From contig NZ_AP024907.1 of assembly GCF_024347135.1 (NCBI RefSeq), forward strand, positions 983,001-1,047,000: 64,000 nucleotides of DNA. Reading direction: 5' to 3'. The position numbers and the translations under genes were made by a program. Positions 20,001 through 32,363 of this stretch are shown in pieces (the stretch's first letter is position 1; each line of letters opens with the position of its first letter). This stretch comes from Vibrio spartinae (lineage in GTDB: Bacteria; Pseudomonadota; Gammaproteobacteria; Enterobacterales; Vibrionaceae). The notes beneath the pieces are model-generated. The model saw only the letters and a program-made list of their open reading frames with translations. It had not been told where the DNA came from and ran no database searches.

Positions 20001-20993
20001 GTGACACATCAAGAACAGGTTGTTTATGAACGCTCCAGAACTGAGCTCAGAACGATTTGGGCTGAAACGACTTATCAGATGCAGGCACTTCGTGATAATC
20101 CGGATTGCGCGCAGCAAGAGTTTGCCGCGAAGCAAGAGGATGCCGATCCGGGGCTGAATGTTCATCTGAGCTACGATATTCATGAAGATGTGGCTGCACC
20201 GTTTGTCAATATCGGTGCCAGACCGAAAATGGCAGTGCTGCGTGAGCAAGGTGTCAATTCTCATGTTGAGATGGCCGCCGCTTTTGAGCGGGCAGGTTTT
20301 GATGCGATTGATGTTCACATGAGTGATGTGTTGTCTGGTCATATCACATTAGCGCAGTATCAGGGATTGGTTGCTTGTGGCGGCTTCTCTTACGGGGATG
20401 TCTTAGGGGCTGGTGAAGGCTGGGCAAAATCGATTCTGTTCAATACGCAAGCCAGAGATATGTTTGAAGGATTCTTTAACCGTCAAGATACATTTGCGCT
20501 TGGGGTGTGTAACGGATGCCAGATGTTGTCCAACCTCAGAGATTTGATCCCGGGTGCTGATTTATGGCCGCGGTTTGTCCGTAACGAGTCCGAGCGTTTT
20601 GAAGCTCGTTTTAGCTTGGTTGAAGTCCAGCCATCCGATTCAGTTTTCTTCAGTGGTATGGCCGGATCCCGGATGCCAATTGCAGTTTCTCATGGGGAAG
20701 GTCGGGTTGAAGTCCGTGATAACGCACATTTGGCTGCGATTGAGCAATCCGGAACGGTTGCCATTCGTTACGTCGATAACTATGGACAAGCGACTCAGCA
20801 GTATCCGAATAACCCGAATGGTTCACCGAATGCCATTACCGGCCTGACAACCACTGATGGCCGTGTCACGATCATGATGCCTCACCCAGAGCGGGTTTTC
20901 CGTACGGTGGTGAACTCATGGCATCCCGATTCATGGGGTGAGAATGGTGCTTGGATGCGAATGTTCCAGAATGCACGGAAAATGCTGGGCTAA
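17097..20993 (+). CDS. purL: Phosphoribosylformylglycinamidine synthase
   Basis: This is the fourth step of purine synthesis: FGAR plus glutamine and ATP gives FGAM. It is the large single-chain enzyme, 1298 residues, as in other gamma-proteobacteria. The ATG at 17097 gives the family start [20 protein letters not shown]; the open frame extends 27 codons upstream without homology. The order is an N-terminal PurS-like part, two AIRS-related synthetase halves (with motifs such as [14 protein letters not shown] and [20 protein letters not shown]), and a C-terminal class I glutaminase with the nucleophile Cys in [10 protein letters not shown] (near residue 1138) and [10 protein letters not shown] PurR operator and a strong promoter precede it. 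Confidence 0.98.
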   Translation: MRIFRGSPALSEFRVNKLLERCRELRLPVTGIYAEFMHFADLTADLDRQETEKLEKLLTYGPTIEEHQPEGLLLLVTPRPGTISPWSSKSSDIAHNCGLDKVKRLERGTAYYIESSTTLTEAEQTVLQALLHDRMMEVVFTDLDSVASLFHTATPTAVTAVDVIGGGRKALEQANLTLGLALAEDEIDYLVESFTKLGRNPNDIELMMFAQANSEHCRHKIFNADWTIDGVQQEKSLFKMIKNTYETTPDHVLSAYKDNAAVMTGSTAGRFFPDPQTRQYNYHTEETHILMKVETHNHPTAISPWPGASTGSGGEIRDEGATGIGGKPKAGLVGFSVSNLRIPHFEQPWETDFGKPGRIVNALDIMIEGPLGGAAFNNEFGRPNLLGYFRTYEEKVTSHAGEEIRGYHKPIMIAGGMGNIRDAHIQKKEIPVGASLIVLGGPAMNIGLGGGAASSMASGQSAEDLDFASVQRENPEMERRCQEVIDRCWQLGENNPIAFIHDVGAGGISNALPELVNDGERGGKFQLRDVPNDEPGMSPLEIWCNESQERYVLAVAPEHMEAFDAICRRERAPYAVVGTATEARHLTLEDAHFNNTPIDMPMDILLGKAPKMHREATTQKVQGSALDRSGIELNEAVERVLRLPAVAEKTFLITIGDRSVTGMVARDQMVGPWQIPVANCAVTTASFDTYCGEAMSMGERTPVALLDFAASARLAVAESLTNIAATAIGDLKHIKLSANWMSPAGHPGEDAGLYEAVKAVGEELCPALGLTIPVGKDSMSMKTKWHETNGEQKEVTSPLSLVITAFARVEDVRKTVTPQLRTDLGDTRLIAIDLGNGKNRLGATALAQVYKQLGDQPADVDDAMQLKGFFNAIQGCVRTNKLLAYHDKGDGGLLVTLAEMAFAGHCGVNVDIAALGDDVLSVLFNEELGAVVQVHEHDVDAVLDILAEQGLQACTHVIGTVDASDRFVVTHQEQVVYERSRTELRTIWAETTYQMQALRDNPDCAQQEFAAKQEDADPGLNVHLSYDIHEDVAAPFVNIGARPKMAVLREQGVNSHVEMAAAFERAGFDAIDVHMSDVLSGHITLAQYQGLVACGGFSYGDVLGAGEGWAKSILFNTQARDMFEGFFNRQDTFALGVCNGCQMLSNLRDLIPGADLWPRFVRNESERFEARFSLVEVQPSDSVFFSGMAGSRMPIAVSHGEGRVEVRDNAHLAAIEQSGTVAIRYVDNYGQATQQYPNNPNGSPNAITGLTTTDGRVTIMMPHPERVFRTVVNSWHPDSWGENGAWMRMFQNARKMLG

Positions 20994-21036
20994 TTTCTGA
21001 GCTTCTTTTGATCGGAATCCAATAGAAATACGATAG

Positions 21037-21067
21037 AAATCCCCTGTCAGTCGGCAGGGGATTTTTT
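21037..21067 (+). terminator. Terminator of purL
   Basis: AAATCCCCTG, a TCAGTCGG loop, CAGGGGATTT and a T run. It is nearly identical, loop included, to the terminator after katG at 25350-25380. Confidence 0.92.
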
Positions 21068-21317
21068 GTTTGTGTTATGAGATTGTTTCACTGGTGAGTG
21101 GTTTGCCCACTTTTTTTTACATATTTTCTGGCTGCATCTGCTGAAAAAATAATTTAAATTAGTTTTATAATCTGATTTAAATTTATATTATTTATCTTTA
21201 TTCTAAAATTGAGCTAGATCTATAGTTTTTGATGCTTTTTTTTATTGATTTATTGGTTTAAATCACTGTATTGTTTGTTTATTCTAACAACGTTAATTTT
21301 TTGCAGAGGATAAGGAT
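21068..21317 (+). promoter_or_regulatory. AT-rich promoter region of alanine dehydrogenase
   Basis: The 250 bases between the purL terminator and ald are strongly AT-rich, with several runs of T and A and repeated AATTTAAATT-like words (about 21150-21200). This fits an Lrp-type regulatory region, as expected for an alanine catabolism gene. I see no single unambiguous -35/-10 pair, so no promoter is placed. Confidence 0.35.
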
Positions 21318-22436
21318 ATGTTGATTGGTGTACCCAAAGAAATTAAGAACCATGAATACCGCGTTGGGATGACGCCTGCGAGTGTTAAGGAATTAACTCA
21401 AAGAGGCCATCACATCTTGGTTGAGACATTAGCCGGAGCTGGGATTGAGTTCTCTGATCAGGACTATATTGACGCTGGGGCAACCATTAGCCCTGATGCC
21501 GCGACGATTTTCGCGGAAAGTGACATGGTTGTGAAAGTGAAGGAACCGCAAGCGAGTGAACGAGCCATGTTGCGGGAAGATCAAATCCTGTTTACCTATC
21601 TTCATCTCGCACCTGATGCCGCTCAGACACATGATTTAATTCAAAGTAAAGCGGTGTGTATTGCTTATGAAACCGTCACGAGTGCAAACCGAACACTACC
21701 GCTGTTGGCACCGATGTCGGAAGTGGCCGGGCGGATGTCAATTCAGGCTGCGATGACTTCATTAGAAAAATCACATGCTGGCCGTGGTTTATTGCTGGGT
21801 GGTGTTCCGGGGGTTGAGCCGGCCAAAGTGACGGTTATCGGTGCGGGTGTCGTTGGACGCAATGCCGCACAAATGGCAGCAGGCCTTGGGGCTGAAGTAG
21901 TGATTATCGATAAAAATATCGATGCTTTACGCGATATTGATGCGATTTATCAAGGGAAAATCACAACGGTTTATTCCACAGCTGATGCGATTGAAAAACA
22001 TGTTTTATCTGCCGATGTCGTGATTGGTTCGGTGCTGTTGCCCGGTGCTGAAGCGCCGAAACTGATTACCGCAGAGATGGTCAAACGGATGAAATCTGGT
22101 GCTGTCTTGGTCGATGTCGCCATTGATCAGGGGGGATGTGCTGAAACGTCGAAGGCCACGACCCACCAGGAGCCAACATATATTGTCGATGACGTGGTGC
22201 ATTACTGTGTCGCGAACATGCCCGGTGGCGTTGCCCGAACATCAACCGTTGCGTTAAACAATGCGACGTTGCCTTATATTATTGCACTTGCTGAAAAAGG
22301 TTACCGCGCAGCATTACTTGCTGACGAACACTTCCTGAACGGGCTGAATGTTTGCCATGGGCAACTGACCAATCGCTTTGTTGCAGAGAGTCACACTCTG
22401 GATTATGTCGATGCAAAGGTCGCTTTAGCCGATTAA
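21318..22436 (+). CDS. ald: Alanine dehydrogenase
   Basis: The 372-residue NAD-dependent enzyme interconverts L-alanine and pyruvate plus ammonia. The start MLIGVPKEIKNHEYRVGMTP is the family signature, with substrate-binding Arg and Lys. The Rossmann motif is GAGVVGRNAAQMAAGLGAEV near residues 175-195. ATG 21318 follows AGAGGATAAGGAT. The length is normal for the family. It stands alone between purL and the katG region. Confidence 0.97.
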   Translation: MLIGVPKEIKNHEYRVGMTPASVKELTQRGHHILVETLAGAGIEFSDQDYIDAGATISPDAATIFAESDMVVKVKEPQASERAMLREDQILFTYLHLAPDAAQTHDLIQSKAVCIAYETVTSANRTLPLLAPMSEVAGRMSIQAAMTSLEKSHAGRGLLLGGVPGVEPAKVTVIGAGVVGRNAAQMAAGLGAEVVIIDKNIDALRDIDAIYQGKITTVYSTADAIEKHVLSADVVIGSVLLPGAEAPKLITAEMVKRMKSGAVLVDVAIDQGGCAETSKATTHQEPTYIVDDVVHYCVANMPGGVARTSTVALNNATLPYIIALAEKGYRAALLADEHFLNGLNVCHGQLTNRFVAESHTLDYVDAKVALAD

Positions 22437-22670
22437 TGGTTGATTTACCATTGAAGCAATATCGCTGATTATTGCCAGTGGGCGGTTGAATCTCAATCGC
22501 TCACTTTGTTTTTGTTTTATTTTGCTGTTGTCTCTATGAATTAGTCTCTATAAATCAGCTATCGCATTGATTTTTAAAAAAGGCACCATTTTCCCCCATC
22601 TCTATTTCATCTCTTCAACCGATCAATGCTTTCCAAACATGCTCAGTATTGGGTGGGTTGTCAATTGTAG
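22437..22670. other. Gene-free stretch after ald
   Basis: No gene or clear terminator with a T tract is visible between the ald stop and the OxyR-type operator. The sequence holds only short AT-rich runs. Confidence 0.5.
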
Positions 22671-22736
22671 ATAGATTTCTTCTATAGAATGGATAGGTCG
22701 AAACCATTATCACTTTCCGTGGTCTATTTCTATACT
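22671..22736 (+). promoter_or_regulatory. OxyR-type operator and promoter upstream of the 59-codon ORF and katG
   Basis: Four tetramers are spaced exactly as in the OxyR consensus: ATAG (22671-22674), N7, CTAT (22682-22685), N7, ATAG (22693-22696), N7, CCAT (22704-22707). Fifteen of the sixteen tetramer positions match. A -10 candidate TATACT lies at 22731-22736, which places the -35 region right against the right edge of the operator, the geometry used by OxyR as activator. Binding is inferred. Confidence 0.8.
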
Positions 22737-22774
22737 GGAATCTGATTGAGTAGATTGCAAAAGAAGGGTTCCTT

Positions 22775-22954
22775 ATGTCTGAGTCGTTGCCTGAAAAAAT
22801 AGCCAGTGTTGAACATCAGGTTGCAATGGAAACATTGTCTCACTACGAAAGTGAAGCATGTCACTCCTTTGCATGTCATCAGTACTTATTGGTTGAAGCT
22901 CTCGCCAGTGAAACGCCTCAATCTTACTCATTCTGGGATATGTTCTTTTTTTAA
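22775..22954 (+). CDS. Putative 59-residue Cys/His protein, first ORF behind the OxyR-type promoter
   Basis: ATG at 22775 follows AAGAAGGG with a 6-base spacing. The product begins MSESLPEKIASVEHQVAMET and includes HYESEACHSFACHQYLL, with a Cys-His-x3-Cys-His arrangement at residues 29-35, and ends FWDMFFF. There is no signal peptide or membrane segment. It is the first ORF after the OxyR-type promoter and lies 166 bases before katG, so it is probably on the katG transcript. The Cys/His cluster could bind a metal or haem or sense redox state, but this is speculation. I do not recognise the family. It may instead be a non-coding leader. Confidence 0.5.
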   Translation: MSESLPEKIASVEHQVAMETLSHYESEACHSFACHQYLLVEALASETPQSYSFWDMFFF

Positions 22955-23072
22955 TTTTTAGGTTGAAACATGTTGGATGGAACGTTTCAGATCGTAGAGT
23001 AACGGATTGATGCATCTTTTTATTCATCATACTGAAGTCCCATCTTTCATTGGTGTAGAAGTCACTTATTAG

Positions 23073-25328
<2,256 letters not shown>

Positions 25329-25349
25329 TCCCACGTAATACACCATGTG

Positions 25350-25380
25350 AAATCCCCTGTCTGTCGGCAGGGGATTTTTT
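25350..25380 (+). terminator. Terminator of katG
   Basis: AAATCCCCTG, TCTGTCGG loop, CAGGGGATTT and a long T run. It shares almost every base with the purL terminator. Confidence 0.92.
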
Positions 25381-25833
25381 TATTGCGGCAACATGATGGC
25401 GATATTGGGTCACTCTTCCTGTGTATTCGAATCAGTGAGATATGACCTGAACGGGATGGTCTTATTCATCGCCTCATCTCGGGATTGAAAGAAAGGTGGT
25501 GATAATGTGTTACAGATTATTTGCTATAGATTGATTTGATGTCGTGATTGAATGTTTTTATGTATTTTATCCATCAATGTCCTCCATTTCTCTGCTTATC
25601 CTATATTTTTACTAACTCATCGTACCTGAATCCGGTTTTTTATATCTGATTGCCTTGCCAAAGTGGATAAGTAAGTTGTTGTATGTGCAACTAAATGTGT
25701 TATTATTTCTCACTTGTGAGACGTTCTTGCTATTGACTTACTGTTATTTATCTGAACTCTATTTTTGAAATCGGTTCTTGGGGCAGTAACTTTTACTTTT
25801 GTGTTTGAATCGGCGTTAGTGTAGTGGGTATTT
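25381..25833. other. 453-base non-coding stretch before the chemoreceptor gene
   Basis: No convincing gene is visible. The stretch is AT-rich towards the 3' end. A possible promoter is TTGTAT near 25678 with TATTAT about 17 bases on, some 130 bases before the start codon. I looked for a FliA-type element and did not find one. Confidence 0.4.
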
Positions 25834-27741
25834 ATGAAACAACTTGGATTAAAAAAATTGCTAATTTTGTCCGTTATGTTGCTGGTCGGCATATCGGTTT
25901 CAATGACCAGTTATGTACTTTATTCTCAGGAAGAAAAAATCCTGACAGAGAATGTTTTTCAGTCGAGTGAAAACTATGTTGCATCGAAAGCAGTGGTTAT
26001 CGAAACCATGCTGCAAGAGAAAATTAATGGTATTCATCAACTGGCACAGCTGTATCAGCATCAGGATATCCCCAGAGCTGAAGATGAGCTGATTCAATTG
26101 GCACCGTCGCTGGCGGCAGCCATGAATCTGGATAGTTTTGTCATTGGTCTGGATGATGGCAGAGCATATTGGAGTATGGAAAATCAGGCTTGGCCGAATC
26201 ATCGACTGAAAGGTGATGCCCGGGATACGGATTGGTATAAGCAAGGGCTGTCATCCGGTACGGTGAGTGTGACGCCACCATACCTCGGTTCGTCGAAACA
26301 AAAATACTGGGTCAGTATTCTGGAAAAGATCAAAGGTGGTGTAATCACGACCGATATGGAGCTCGATTTTTTAAGTCACATCGTCAAGGAATCGAACAAA
26401 ATTCCGGGTGCTGTTGCACTGATTCTCGACGAGGATAGCCGGATTTTGGCAACAACATCATCTGCCTTGAAATTGGGTGATGATCTTCGTGATACTCAAT
26501 GGGGACGTCCTTTGGCTTTACATATGGTAGAGCATGAATTTAGCCATCTTGGCTATAATCTGAATGGCACAGACAAGCTGATGTTCTCCCACCGGATTCA
26601 TTTAGGGCAGAAAAATTGGTATTACATGATTGGCTTGGATAAGTCGGTTGTTTTTAAGCAATTAACCAAAGCAAGAAACAGTGCGATTATTTTCTCGTTA
26701 CTTGCTTGTTTTATCAGTGTGATTATCACTTACTTCCTGATTCAGGTGCTTTACCGTCCTATTCTATCATTGAAAGAAACGATTCAGGGACTGGCCAGCG
26801 GGCAAGGTGATTTGACCCAACGTTTGAACGTTGACACGAATGATGATTTGGGCCAGATTTCTCAGGGCGTGAATCAATTCATTGAGAATCTGCAACATAT
26901 GATGCTGGAGATTCAAAAGTATTGTCTCTCACTACAAACGAATGTTGAACATATGCTGAGTCAGTCGGAGAAGAATGGTTCAATCTTGAAAAAGCATGTT
27001 TCGGAGACTGAACAGGTTGTCACGGCAATTGAAGAAATGAGCTCGACGGCTGATTCGATGGCGACAGATGCGGCAAATACAGCCAGCCTCGTGGCGCGAA
27101 CGAATGAAACCAGTGTGGAATCTCGCGCAATCATTGATCGTTCGAAAGAGACGGTCTCAGCGCTGATTGATGATGTGGAACACTCTGTTAGCGATGTACA
27201 TAATATGACACTTGAAACACAGAAAATTAATGAAATACTCAGTGTGATTGGGGAAATTGCAGAGCAAACCAATTTGTTGGCTTTGAATGCTGCAATTGAA
27301 GCGGCCCGGGCAGGAGAACAAGGGCGAGGATTTGCCGTTGTTGCTGATGAAGTGCGTAACCTTGCCAGCCGGACCAAAGATAGTACAACTGAAGTTGAGC
27401 TAGCGCTTAAGAGTCTCGCCAATGGTAACCACGCGGTGGTGAGTTCGATGGAAGATACACGAACGCGTTGTCAGGAGACCGCTGAAGGTGCGGGTCAGGC
27501 TGCGGATAGTCTGGAAGTCATCTCCCGCCATGTCATGGATATTAATGATCTGAGTTCTCAAATTGCGACAGCGGCTGAAGAGCAAAGTTGCGTGACTCAA
27601 GAGCTAAGCCGCAATATGTCGGCAATCAATGATATGGTTGTTGAACTGGAGTCGATCGGCGTACAGTCGGTGTCAGATATGGGCGATATTGCGGATATCA
27701 ATAATAGTCTGACGGCAATTGTCTCACGTTTTAAACTTTAA
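25834..27741 (+). CDS. Methyl-accepting chemotaxis protein
   Basis: This inner-membrane chemoreceptor has 635 residues. TM1 spans about residues 7-29 ([20 protein letters not shown]). A periplasmic sensor of about 245 residues follows, with a dCache-like pattern including DGRAYWS and [11 protein letters not shown]2 is near 285-307 ([20 protein letters not shown]). Then come HAMP and a long coiled-coil signalling domain with the hairpin tip [20 protein letters not shown] and [20 protein letters not shown]. The ligand cannot be read. No chemotaxis genes are adjacent, as is usual for scattered vibrio receptors. There is no C-terminal CheR-binding pentapeptide; the protein ends in SRFKL. Confidence 0.95.
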   Translation: MKQLGLKKLLILSVMLLVGISVSMTSYVLYSQEEKILTENVFQSSENYVASKAVVIETMLQEKINGIHQLAQLYQHQDIPRAEDELIQLAPSLAAAMNLDSFVIGLDDGRAYWSMENQAWPNHRLKGDARDTDWYKQGLSSGTVSVTPPYLGSSKQKYWVSILEKIKGGVITTDMELDFLSHIVKESNKIPGAVALILDEDSRILATTSSALKLGDDLRDTQWGRPLALHMVEHEFSHLGYNLNGTDKLMFSHRIHLGQKNWYYMIGLDKSVVFKQLTKARNSAIIFSLLACFISVIITYFLIQVLYRPILSLKETIQGLASGQGDLTQRLNVDTNDDLGQISQGVNQFIENLQHMMLEIQKYCLSLQTNVEHMLSQSEKNGSILKKHVSETEQVVTAIEEMSSTADSMATDAANTASLVARTNETSVESRAIIDRSKETVSALIDDVEHSVSDVHNMTLETQKINEILSVIGEIAEQTNLLALNAAIEAARAGEQGRGFAVVADEVRNLASRTKDSTTEVELALKSLANGNHAVVSSMEDTRTRCQETAEGAGQAADSLEVISRHVMDINDLSSQIATAAEEQSCVTQELSRNMSAINDMVVELESIGVQSVSDMGDIADINNSLTAIVSRFKL

Positions 27742-27811
27742 GCTAGCGATTGCCGGATACTGAATGGATATGCTCAGATCATTGGCTCGGCAACGTGAAT
27801 CGATATTGATA

Positions 27812-27839
27812 AAAACCGAAGCATCTGCTTCGGTTTTTT
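27812..27839 (+). terminator. Terminator of the chemoreceptor gene
   Basis: AAAACCGAAGC-ATCT-GCTTCGGTTTT with a T run: an 11-bp stem. Confidence 0.9.
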
Positions 27840-27928
27840 GATCAAGATAAAAGACTTTCAAGTGCATATCTTTGCACCTGCTGATATGATACTTAAAAAA
27901 TTCAACCTCACGTCAGACAAGGCTCTCA

Positions 27929-28282
27929 ATGGATAAAGTGCAATTTTCCGTCGGTCATATCACCTTCTTCTATCAGCTGACGTCTGAGCAGCAAAAATTG
28001 GCATCGTTAACTGAAACGACGACGCTTAACCTCAGTGAATGGCCCCAGTTTTCAGAACAATTTACCAGTGCGATTCAATCTGCTATTCCTGATGAATTGA
28101 AGTTACCGACGGAGAGGCAATTGGATTATGCACGGCGGATTGCTACTGACCTAAAGGTTGAACTCCCGGACGGCTATCAAGATAGCGCCCTGATTTGTCT
28201 GGCATTTTTTGCTGAATATAAACCAGCGCATGATCGAATGCTGGCCATTTATAAAGGCATCAAAGGTAATTTATTGGGATAA
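27929..28282 (+). CDS. Conserved hypothetical protein, 117 residues
   Basis: ATG 27929 opens MDKVQFSVGHITFFYQLTSE. There is no signal peptide or membrane helix. The middle stretch LPTERQLDYARRIATDLKVE resembles the short helical motif (KQxxYxxxLAxxLxxxxP) found in several small domains of unknown function. The C-terminus is helical with aromatic residues. It has its own gap on both sides and ordinary codon use. I do not recognise a function. Confidence 0.7.
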   Translation: MDKVQFSVGHITFFYQLTSEQQKLASLTETTTLNLSEWPQFSEQFTSAIQSAIPDELKLPTERQLDYARRIATDLKVELPDGYQDSALICLAFFAEYKPAHDRMLAIYKGIKGNLLG

Positions 28283-28372
28283 ACCGATCGCGATGACGGG
28301 AAGGGCATTGCGCATTCGCTTCCCGTCAATTCGTGACGGAATCAGAGTCGTTCGCAGCAGCGAACCATCCCG

Positions 28373-28564
28373 TTAACGAAACTGGCCGACTTCAGGAAGG
28401 AATTCAAATCCAGCGCTCGCAAGACGGTCGATCAGCACTTGTTTATCGAGCTCGTAATAAGACACGAGCTGATCCAAATCTCCGGCAAAATCATCCCGTA
28501 ACTTCGTATTGACCAAACTGAACAGCAGAATTGGATCCATCGTGGCAAAGTTGGCAAGATTCAT
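28373..28564 (-). CDS. DUF4250 family small protein
   Basis: The 63-residue protein [20 protein letters not shown] continues [20 protein letters not shown]. The pattern NFxxMDPxxLxxxxNxKLRD matches DUF4250, a small helical family of unknown function. The start overlaps the stop of the upstream yaeP gene as ATGA, so the two are translationally coupled. Confidence 0.8.
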   Translation of the reverse strand: MNLANFATMDPILLFSLVNTKLRDDFAGDLDQLVSYYELDKQVLIDRLASAGFEFLPEVGQFR

Positions 28565-28773
28565 GATCGATCCTCAAAATCTGATATCAGTAAGTTGGCG
28601 GCAGCAAAGGCGGCTTGCTCACGAGCATCCTTCGGGAGAGATGCATCGGAGGCGATACTGTTGAGTGCGCGCAGAGCACAACTGATCGCCTGAGGGATGT
28701 ATGCCTGATCGCCACTGCCAATCTGGGCATATCGTTCACGGATTAAATCACAGCAATCGTATACTTTCATCAT
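28561..28773 (-). CDS. yaeP: UPF0253 family protein YaeP
   Basis: The 70-residue protein matches Yae[21 protein letters not shown] near the N-terminus and [20 protein letters not shown] at the C-terminus. The function is unknown. ATG 28773 follows AAGGA. As in Escherichia coli it lies close to proS; here it is downstream of proS on the same strand, beyond the proS terminator. Confidence 0.9.
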   Translation of the reverse strand: MMKVYDCCDLIRERYAQIGSGDQAYIPQAISCALRALNSIASDASLPKDAREQAAFAAANLLISDFEDRS

Positions 28774-28809
28774 GGGTATCCTTGCAATTGTTTTGGGTCA
28801 TGCCAATGA

Positions 28810-28834
28810 AAAAGGGTTGCCAGAGCAACCCTTT
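28810..28834 (-). terminator. Terminator of proS
   Basis: AAAGGGTTGC-CAGA-GCAACCCTTT (28811-28834): a 10-bp stem, with TTTTTC following on the minus strand. Confidence 0.85.
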
Positions 28835-28849
28835 CGAACAAGCCAACCG

Positions 28850-30568
28850 TTATCGAGTGAGTTGAGCTTGAAGGTGTGCGACGACGTCACTCATCGATAC
28901 GGACGTTTTTTCACCGGACCGACGGTTTTTGTATTCGAAATTGCCTTCATCCATACTGCGGTCACCGATGATGATCATATGTGGAATACCGATCAGTTCC
29001 ATATCGGAAAACATCACACCGGGGCGTTCTTTACGATCATCGAACAGGACATCAATGCCTTGCGCTTGTAAGTCAGCGTATAGTTTTTCTGCTGCTTCTT
29101 GAACACGCTCGGATTTATGCATATTCATCGGTACAATCACGACTTCAAATGGCGCAATGGCATTCGGCCAGATGATGCCATTCTGGTCATGATTCTGTTC
29201 GATTGACGCAGCAACAACCCGAGTACATCCGATCCCGTAGCAACCCATTTCCATGGTAACGCTCTTACCATCCGGACCCAACACGTTGGCTTTCATTGAT
29301 TCTGAATAGTTGGTGCCCAACTGGAAGATGTGGCCGACTTCAATCCCCCGTTTGAGGAGGAGAGTGCCTTGTCCGCATGGACTCGGATCGCCTTCAACGA
29401 CATTACGCAAATCGGCAACTTGCCCGAGTTCAACGTCACGACCCCAGTTAATGCCGAAGTAGTGTTTATCATCGATGTTCGCACCTGCCGCAAAGTCGCT
29501 CATTACCGCGACGGAACGGTCAACCACCATCGGTAATTTCAGCCCAACAGGTCCCAGCGAGCCCGGTCCTGCGCCAATCAGTGCACGAATCTCTTCTTCG
29601 GTGGCAAACGTCAGTGGCGCTGCAACTTCAGGCAGATTTTCTGCTTTGACTTCATTCAGCTCATGGTCACCACGAATCAACAGGGCAATAATCGGTGCCT
29701 CAACAGGATTCGATGCTTTGACATAAAGTGTCTTGATCGTTTTTTCAATCGGCAAATTAAACTGTTCAACCAATTGTGCGATGGTTTTGGCATTCGGTGT
29801 ATCGACCAGTGTCATTGTCTGTGTCGGTTCCGCTCGTGTTGTTGCCGGTGCCAGCGCTTCTGCTTTTTCAAGGTTGGCTGCGTAATCTGACTCAGTTGAG
29901 AAGGCAATTAAATCTTCACCACTTTCAGCCAGGACGTGGAATTCCTGCGAACCACTGCCACCAATAGCACCGGAATCAGCCAGCACAGGACGGTAATCGA
30001 GCCCCATGCGATTGAAAATATGACAGTAAGCGGTATGCATATCCTGATAGGTTGCTTCTAAGCTTTCCCGATCGATATGGAAAGAGTAAGCATCTTTCAT
30101 GATGAATTCTCGTGAACGCATCACACCGAAACGGGGACGAACTTCATCACGAAACTTCGTTTGAATCTGATACAAGCTCAAAGGCAATTGTTTATAGGAT
30201 TTGACTTCGTTGCGAATCATGTCGGTGATGACTTCTTCATGAGTCGGTCCCAGTACAAACGGTCGGTCGTGGCGGTCTGCAATACGCAGTAATTCAGGGC
30301 CGAACTTATCCCAACGGCCGGTTTCCTGCCAAAGCTCCGAAGGTTGGACAACCGGCATCAGTGTTTCTACGGCACCGGCTTTGTTCATTTCTTCCCGAAT
30401 AATATTCTCGACTTTACGCAGCACACGCAGTCCGGTCGGTAACCAAGTATAAAGGCCGGAAGCGAGTCTCCGAATCATACCAGCCCGTAGCATGAGCTGA
30501 TGGCTGACGATTTCTGCGTCGTTTGGTGTCTCCTTCAAGGTTGAAAGAAGATATTTACTGGTACGCAT
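28850..30568 (-). CDS. proS: Prolyl-tRNA synthetase (bacterial type)
   Basis: This class II synthetase of 572 residues charges tRNA-Pro. It starts [20 protein letters not shown]. Class II motifs include [20 protein letters not shown] (motif 2) and [13 protein letters not shown] (motif 3 region). The long insertion of about 180 residues between motifs 2 and 3 is the INS editing domain of the bacterial type, which clears mischarged alanine. The C-terminal anticodon-binding domain follows from about residue 475. The length is standard. Confidence 0.98.
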   Translation of the reverse strand: MRTSKYLLSTLKETPNDAEIVSHQLMLRAGMIRRLASGLYTWLPTGLRVLRKVENIIREEMNKAGAVETLMPVVQPSELWQETGRWDKFGPELLRIADRHDRPFVLGPTHEEVITDMIRNEVKSYKQLPLSLYQIQTKFRDEVRPRFGVMRSREFIMKDAYSFHIDRESLEATYQDMHTAYCHIFNRMGLDYRPVLADSGAIGGSGSQEFHVLAESGEDLIAFSTESDYAANLEKAEALAPATTRAEPTQTMTLVDTPNAKTIAQLVEQFNLPIEKTIKTLYVKASNPVEAPIIALLIRGDHELNEVKAENLPEVAAPLTFATEEEIRALIGAGPGSLGPVGLKLPMVVDRSVAVMSDFAAGANIDDKHYFGINWGRDVELGQVADLRNVVEGDPSPCGQGTLLLKRGIEVGHIFQLGTNYSESMKANVLGPDGKSVTMEMGCYGIGCTRVVAASIEQNHDQNGIIWPNAIAPFEVVIVPMNMHKSERVQEAAEKLYADLQAQGIDVLFDDRKERPGVMFSDMELIGIPHMIIIGDRSMDEGNFEYKNRRSGEKTSVSMSDVVAHLQAQLTR

Positions 30569-30661
30569 GATGGGTATCCATTCATTAAGTTATACAACAA
30601 CCCTCGGGTAATTTGAGGGCGCATTAAATTAGCCGTCAATAATATCAGTCATTTTCATTTG

Positions 30662-31369
30662 TCAAAAGCGTTCTATTGCGGTAACCGTGATGATCGACTG
30701 ACTGACACTGAATTTGACGTTTAGATCGAACAAATTCACCGCATATTCTTTCTCATCGGGTTTGTCTTTTTTATAAGCCGGACGAGGATCTTGCGCTAAA
30801 ACTTGAGTTATGACGGCTTCAATTTCATCCGCGCGGGGATGTCCGGCGAGAGATTGACGCGCAATATCACTGAAACGGACTTTGGTCGATGTCGGTTCGC
30901 TGTCGGCATACCCACCGTGGGCATGTTCAATTCGGTCAGCATAAGGAAGGTAAGGTTTTATATCGATAATCGGCGTACCATCCACCAAATCAACGCTGCC
31001 GACATCGAGCCATGTTTGACTGCCTTCCTGGCGAATCCCCTGTAATTCAACCGCTGACATACCAATGCCGTTGGGACGAAAGGTTGAGCGGGATGCAAAT
31101 ACGCCCATACGTTCGTTGCCACCAAGTCGGGGCGGGCGAACGGTTGGTTTCCAGCCAGCACTGAGATTTTGATCGAATAAAAACAGGAGCCACAAATGGC
31201 TGAACTGCTCAAGACCGCGGACTGACTCCGGACAGTTGGCTTCACCCATCAATTGAATTTGAGCCGTTGCCGCCGGGACCAGCCGTGGTTGTCGTGGCAC
31301 TGCAAATTTCTCTTTGTAAGGACTATGAATGATGCCAACCGGAGCGAGCGTATGACCGTTTGGCGTCAT
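30662..31369 (-). CDS. trmO: tRNA (N6-threonylcarbamoyl-A37) methyltransferase TrmO
   Basis: TrmO (formerly TsaA/YaeB) uses S-adenosylmethionine to methylate t6A37 in tRNA-Thr(GGU). The 235-residue protein starts [20 protein letters not shown] and shows the family motifs [32 protein letters not shown] and [15 protein letters not shown]-terminal dimer domain follows. It overlaps the upstream UPF0178 gene by 4 bases (ATGA). Confidence 0.95.
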   Translation of the reverse strand: MTPNGHTLAPVGIIHSPYKEKFAVPRQPRLVPAATAQIQLMGEANCPESVRGLEQFSHLWLLFLFDQNLSAGWKPTVRPPRLGGNERMGVFASRSTFRPNGIGMSAVELQGIRQEGSQTWLDVGSVDLVDGTPIIDIKPYLPYADRIEHAHGGYADSEPTSTKVRFSDIARQSLAGHPRADEIEAVITQVLAQDPRPAYKKDKPDEKEYAVNLFDLNVKFSVSQSIITVTAIERF

Positions 31370-31836
31370 GATTTAGGCCCTGATGCCGCCCGGGTTGATT
31401 TCGCTAAAATCCGGTCAAGATGATTGGCAAAGTCACGGCGGTCAGCCTGACTCATCACGGGGGGACCACCGGTTTGAACACCGCTGGCACGCATGGTCTC
31501 CATAAAGTCACGCATGGTGAGTCTGGCTTTAATTGTATCAAGGGTAAACCAGTCACCACGCGGACTTAATGCCATGGCTTGATGTTCCAAAATTTCACTG
31601 GCAAGCGGAATATCGGATGTGATCACCAGATCATTCGCGGCAACCCGGCGGACAATTTCGTTGTCTGCAATATCAAAACCACTTTCTACTTGTAAGAAGC
31701 GGATATTATCGCGGCGGGGCAGTGGAATCACATGATTAGCAACAAAAGTACATGTGACTCCGGTACGCTCGACAGCCCGGAGGATGACCTCTCGAATGAC
31801 TTTCGGACAGGCGTCGGCATCGACCCATATATTCAT
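31366..31836 (-). CDS. UPF0178 / YaiI-YqxD family protein
   Basis: The 156-residue protein begins [20 protein letters not shown], a PIN-like fold family (DUF188) with conserved acidic residues (D6, D8) and [21 protein letters not shown] nuclease-like fold is known for the family, but its activity is not established. It overlaps both neighbours by 4 bases, so three genes (99-residue protein, UPF0178, trmO) form one coupled operon. Confidence 0.9.
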   Translation of the reverse strand: MNIWVDADACPKVIREVILRAVERTGVTCTFVANHVIPLPRRDNIRFLQVESGFDIADNEIVRRVAANDLVITSDIPLASEILEHQAMALSPRGDWFTLDTIKARLTMRDFMETMRASGVQTGGPPVMSQADRRDFANHLDRILAKSTRAASGPKS

Positions 31837-32132
31837 AATTTTTGACCTGACTGTTGTTCTAGTTGTGCCACTCGGGAGACAAGATCAGCAACTTGCTGTT
31901 CAAGCCGGGTGATTCTCTGTTCGGTTGCAGATGATGCGGAAGACGCAACTGCAACCTCAACCTTGGGGATTTGTTGAGATGATTTCCAGCGTTTGATGGT
32001 GGTGACAATTGCGGGAATGGGAATTTTGGCATTCAGACGCGCTTTGATCAGTGCGACTGTCGGTTCCTTGCCTTCATTGACTAATTGTAAAATCACAGAT
32101 TCAAGCTCTTGTGATATGTCTTTTGTCAGCAT
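31833..32132 (-). CDS. Small helical protein with KfrA-like N-terminus and coiled-coil tail
   Basis: In this 99-residue protein, residues 1-50 ([20 protein letters not shown] and on to [15 protein letters not shown]) resemble the small DNA-binding head of KfrA-type proteins. Residues 68-95 ([20 protein letters not shown]) form a leucine-zipper-like coiled coil. A DNA-binding role is therefore possible but unproven. It is first in the operon with UPF0178 and trmO; ATG 32132 follows AAGGATATTT. Confidence 0.75.
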   Translation of the reverse strand: MLTKDISQELESVILQLVNEGKEPTVALIKARLNAKIPIPAIVTTIKRWKSSQQIPKVEVAVASSASSATEQRITRLEQQVADLVSRVAQLEQQSGQKL

Positions 32133-32220
32133 AAATATCCTTTTTTGAGACCTTCAATGTAAGCACTGTTGTGGCACGATTTTACGCTGGATAACGCTGC
32201 AACAAAAGTGCTAATTAGTT

Positions 32221-32238
32221 TGTAAGAGATCGCTTACA
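32221..32238 (+). promoter_or_regulatory. GacA/VarA (UvrY) upstream activating box of the CsrB-type RNA
   Basis: TGTAAGAGATCGCTTACA fits the GacA box consensus TGTAAGNNATNNCTTACA at every fixed position. It sits about 125-145 bases before the predicted RNA start, as expected for activation by the BarA/UvrY (VarS/VarA) system. Confidence 0.85.
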
Positions 32239-32363
32239 AGTGCTGTGAGATATTGTGGTGTTTGTAATAGAGTAAATGCTTCAATGTTAGGTAATGTACT
32301 GATTAATATTGTTTTTATTGAGATGCAACGTGGCTGTTTATAAAGTGAGCAGACCAGTATATT

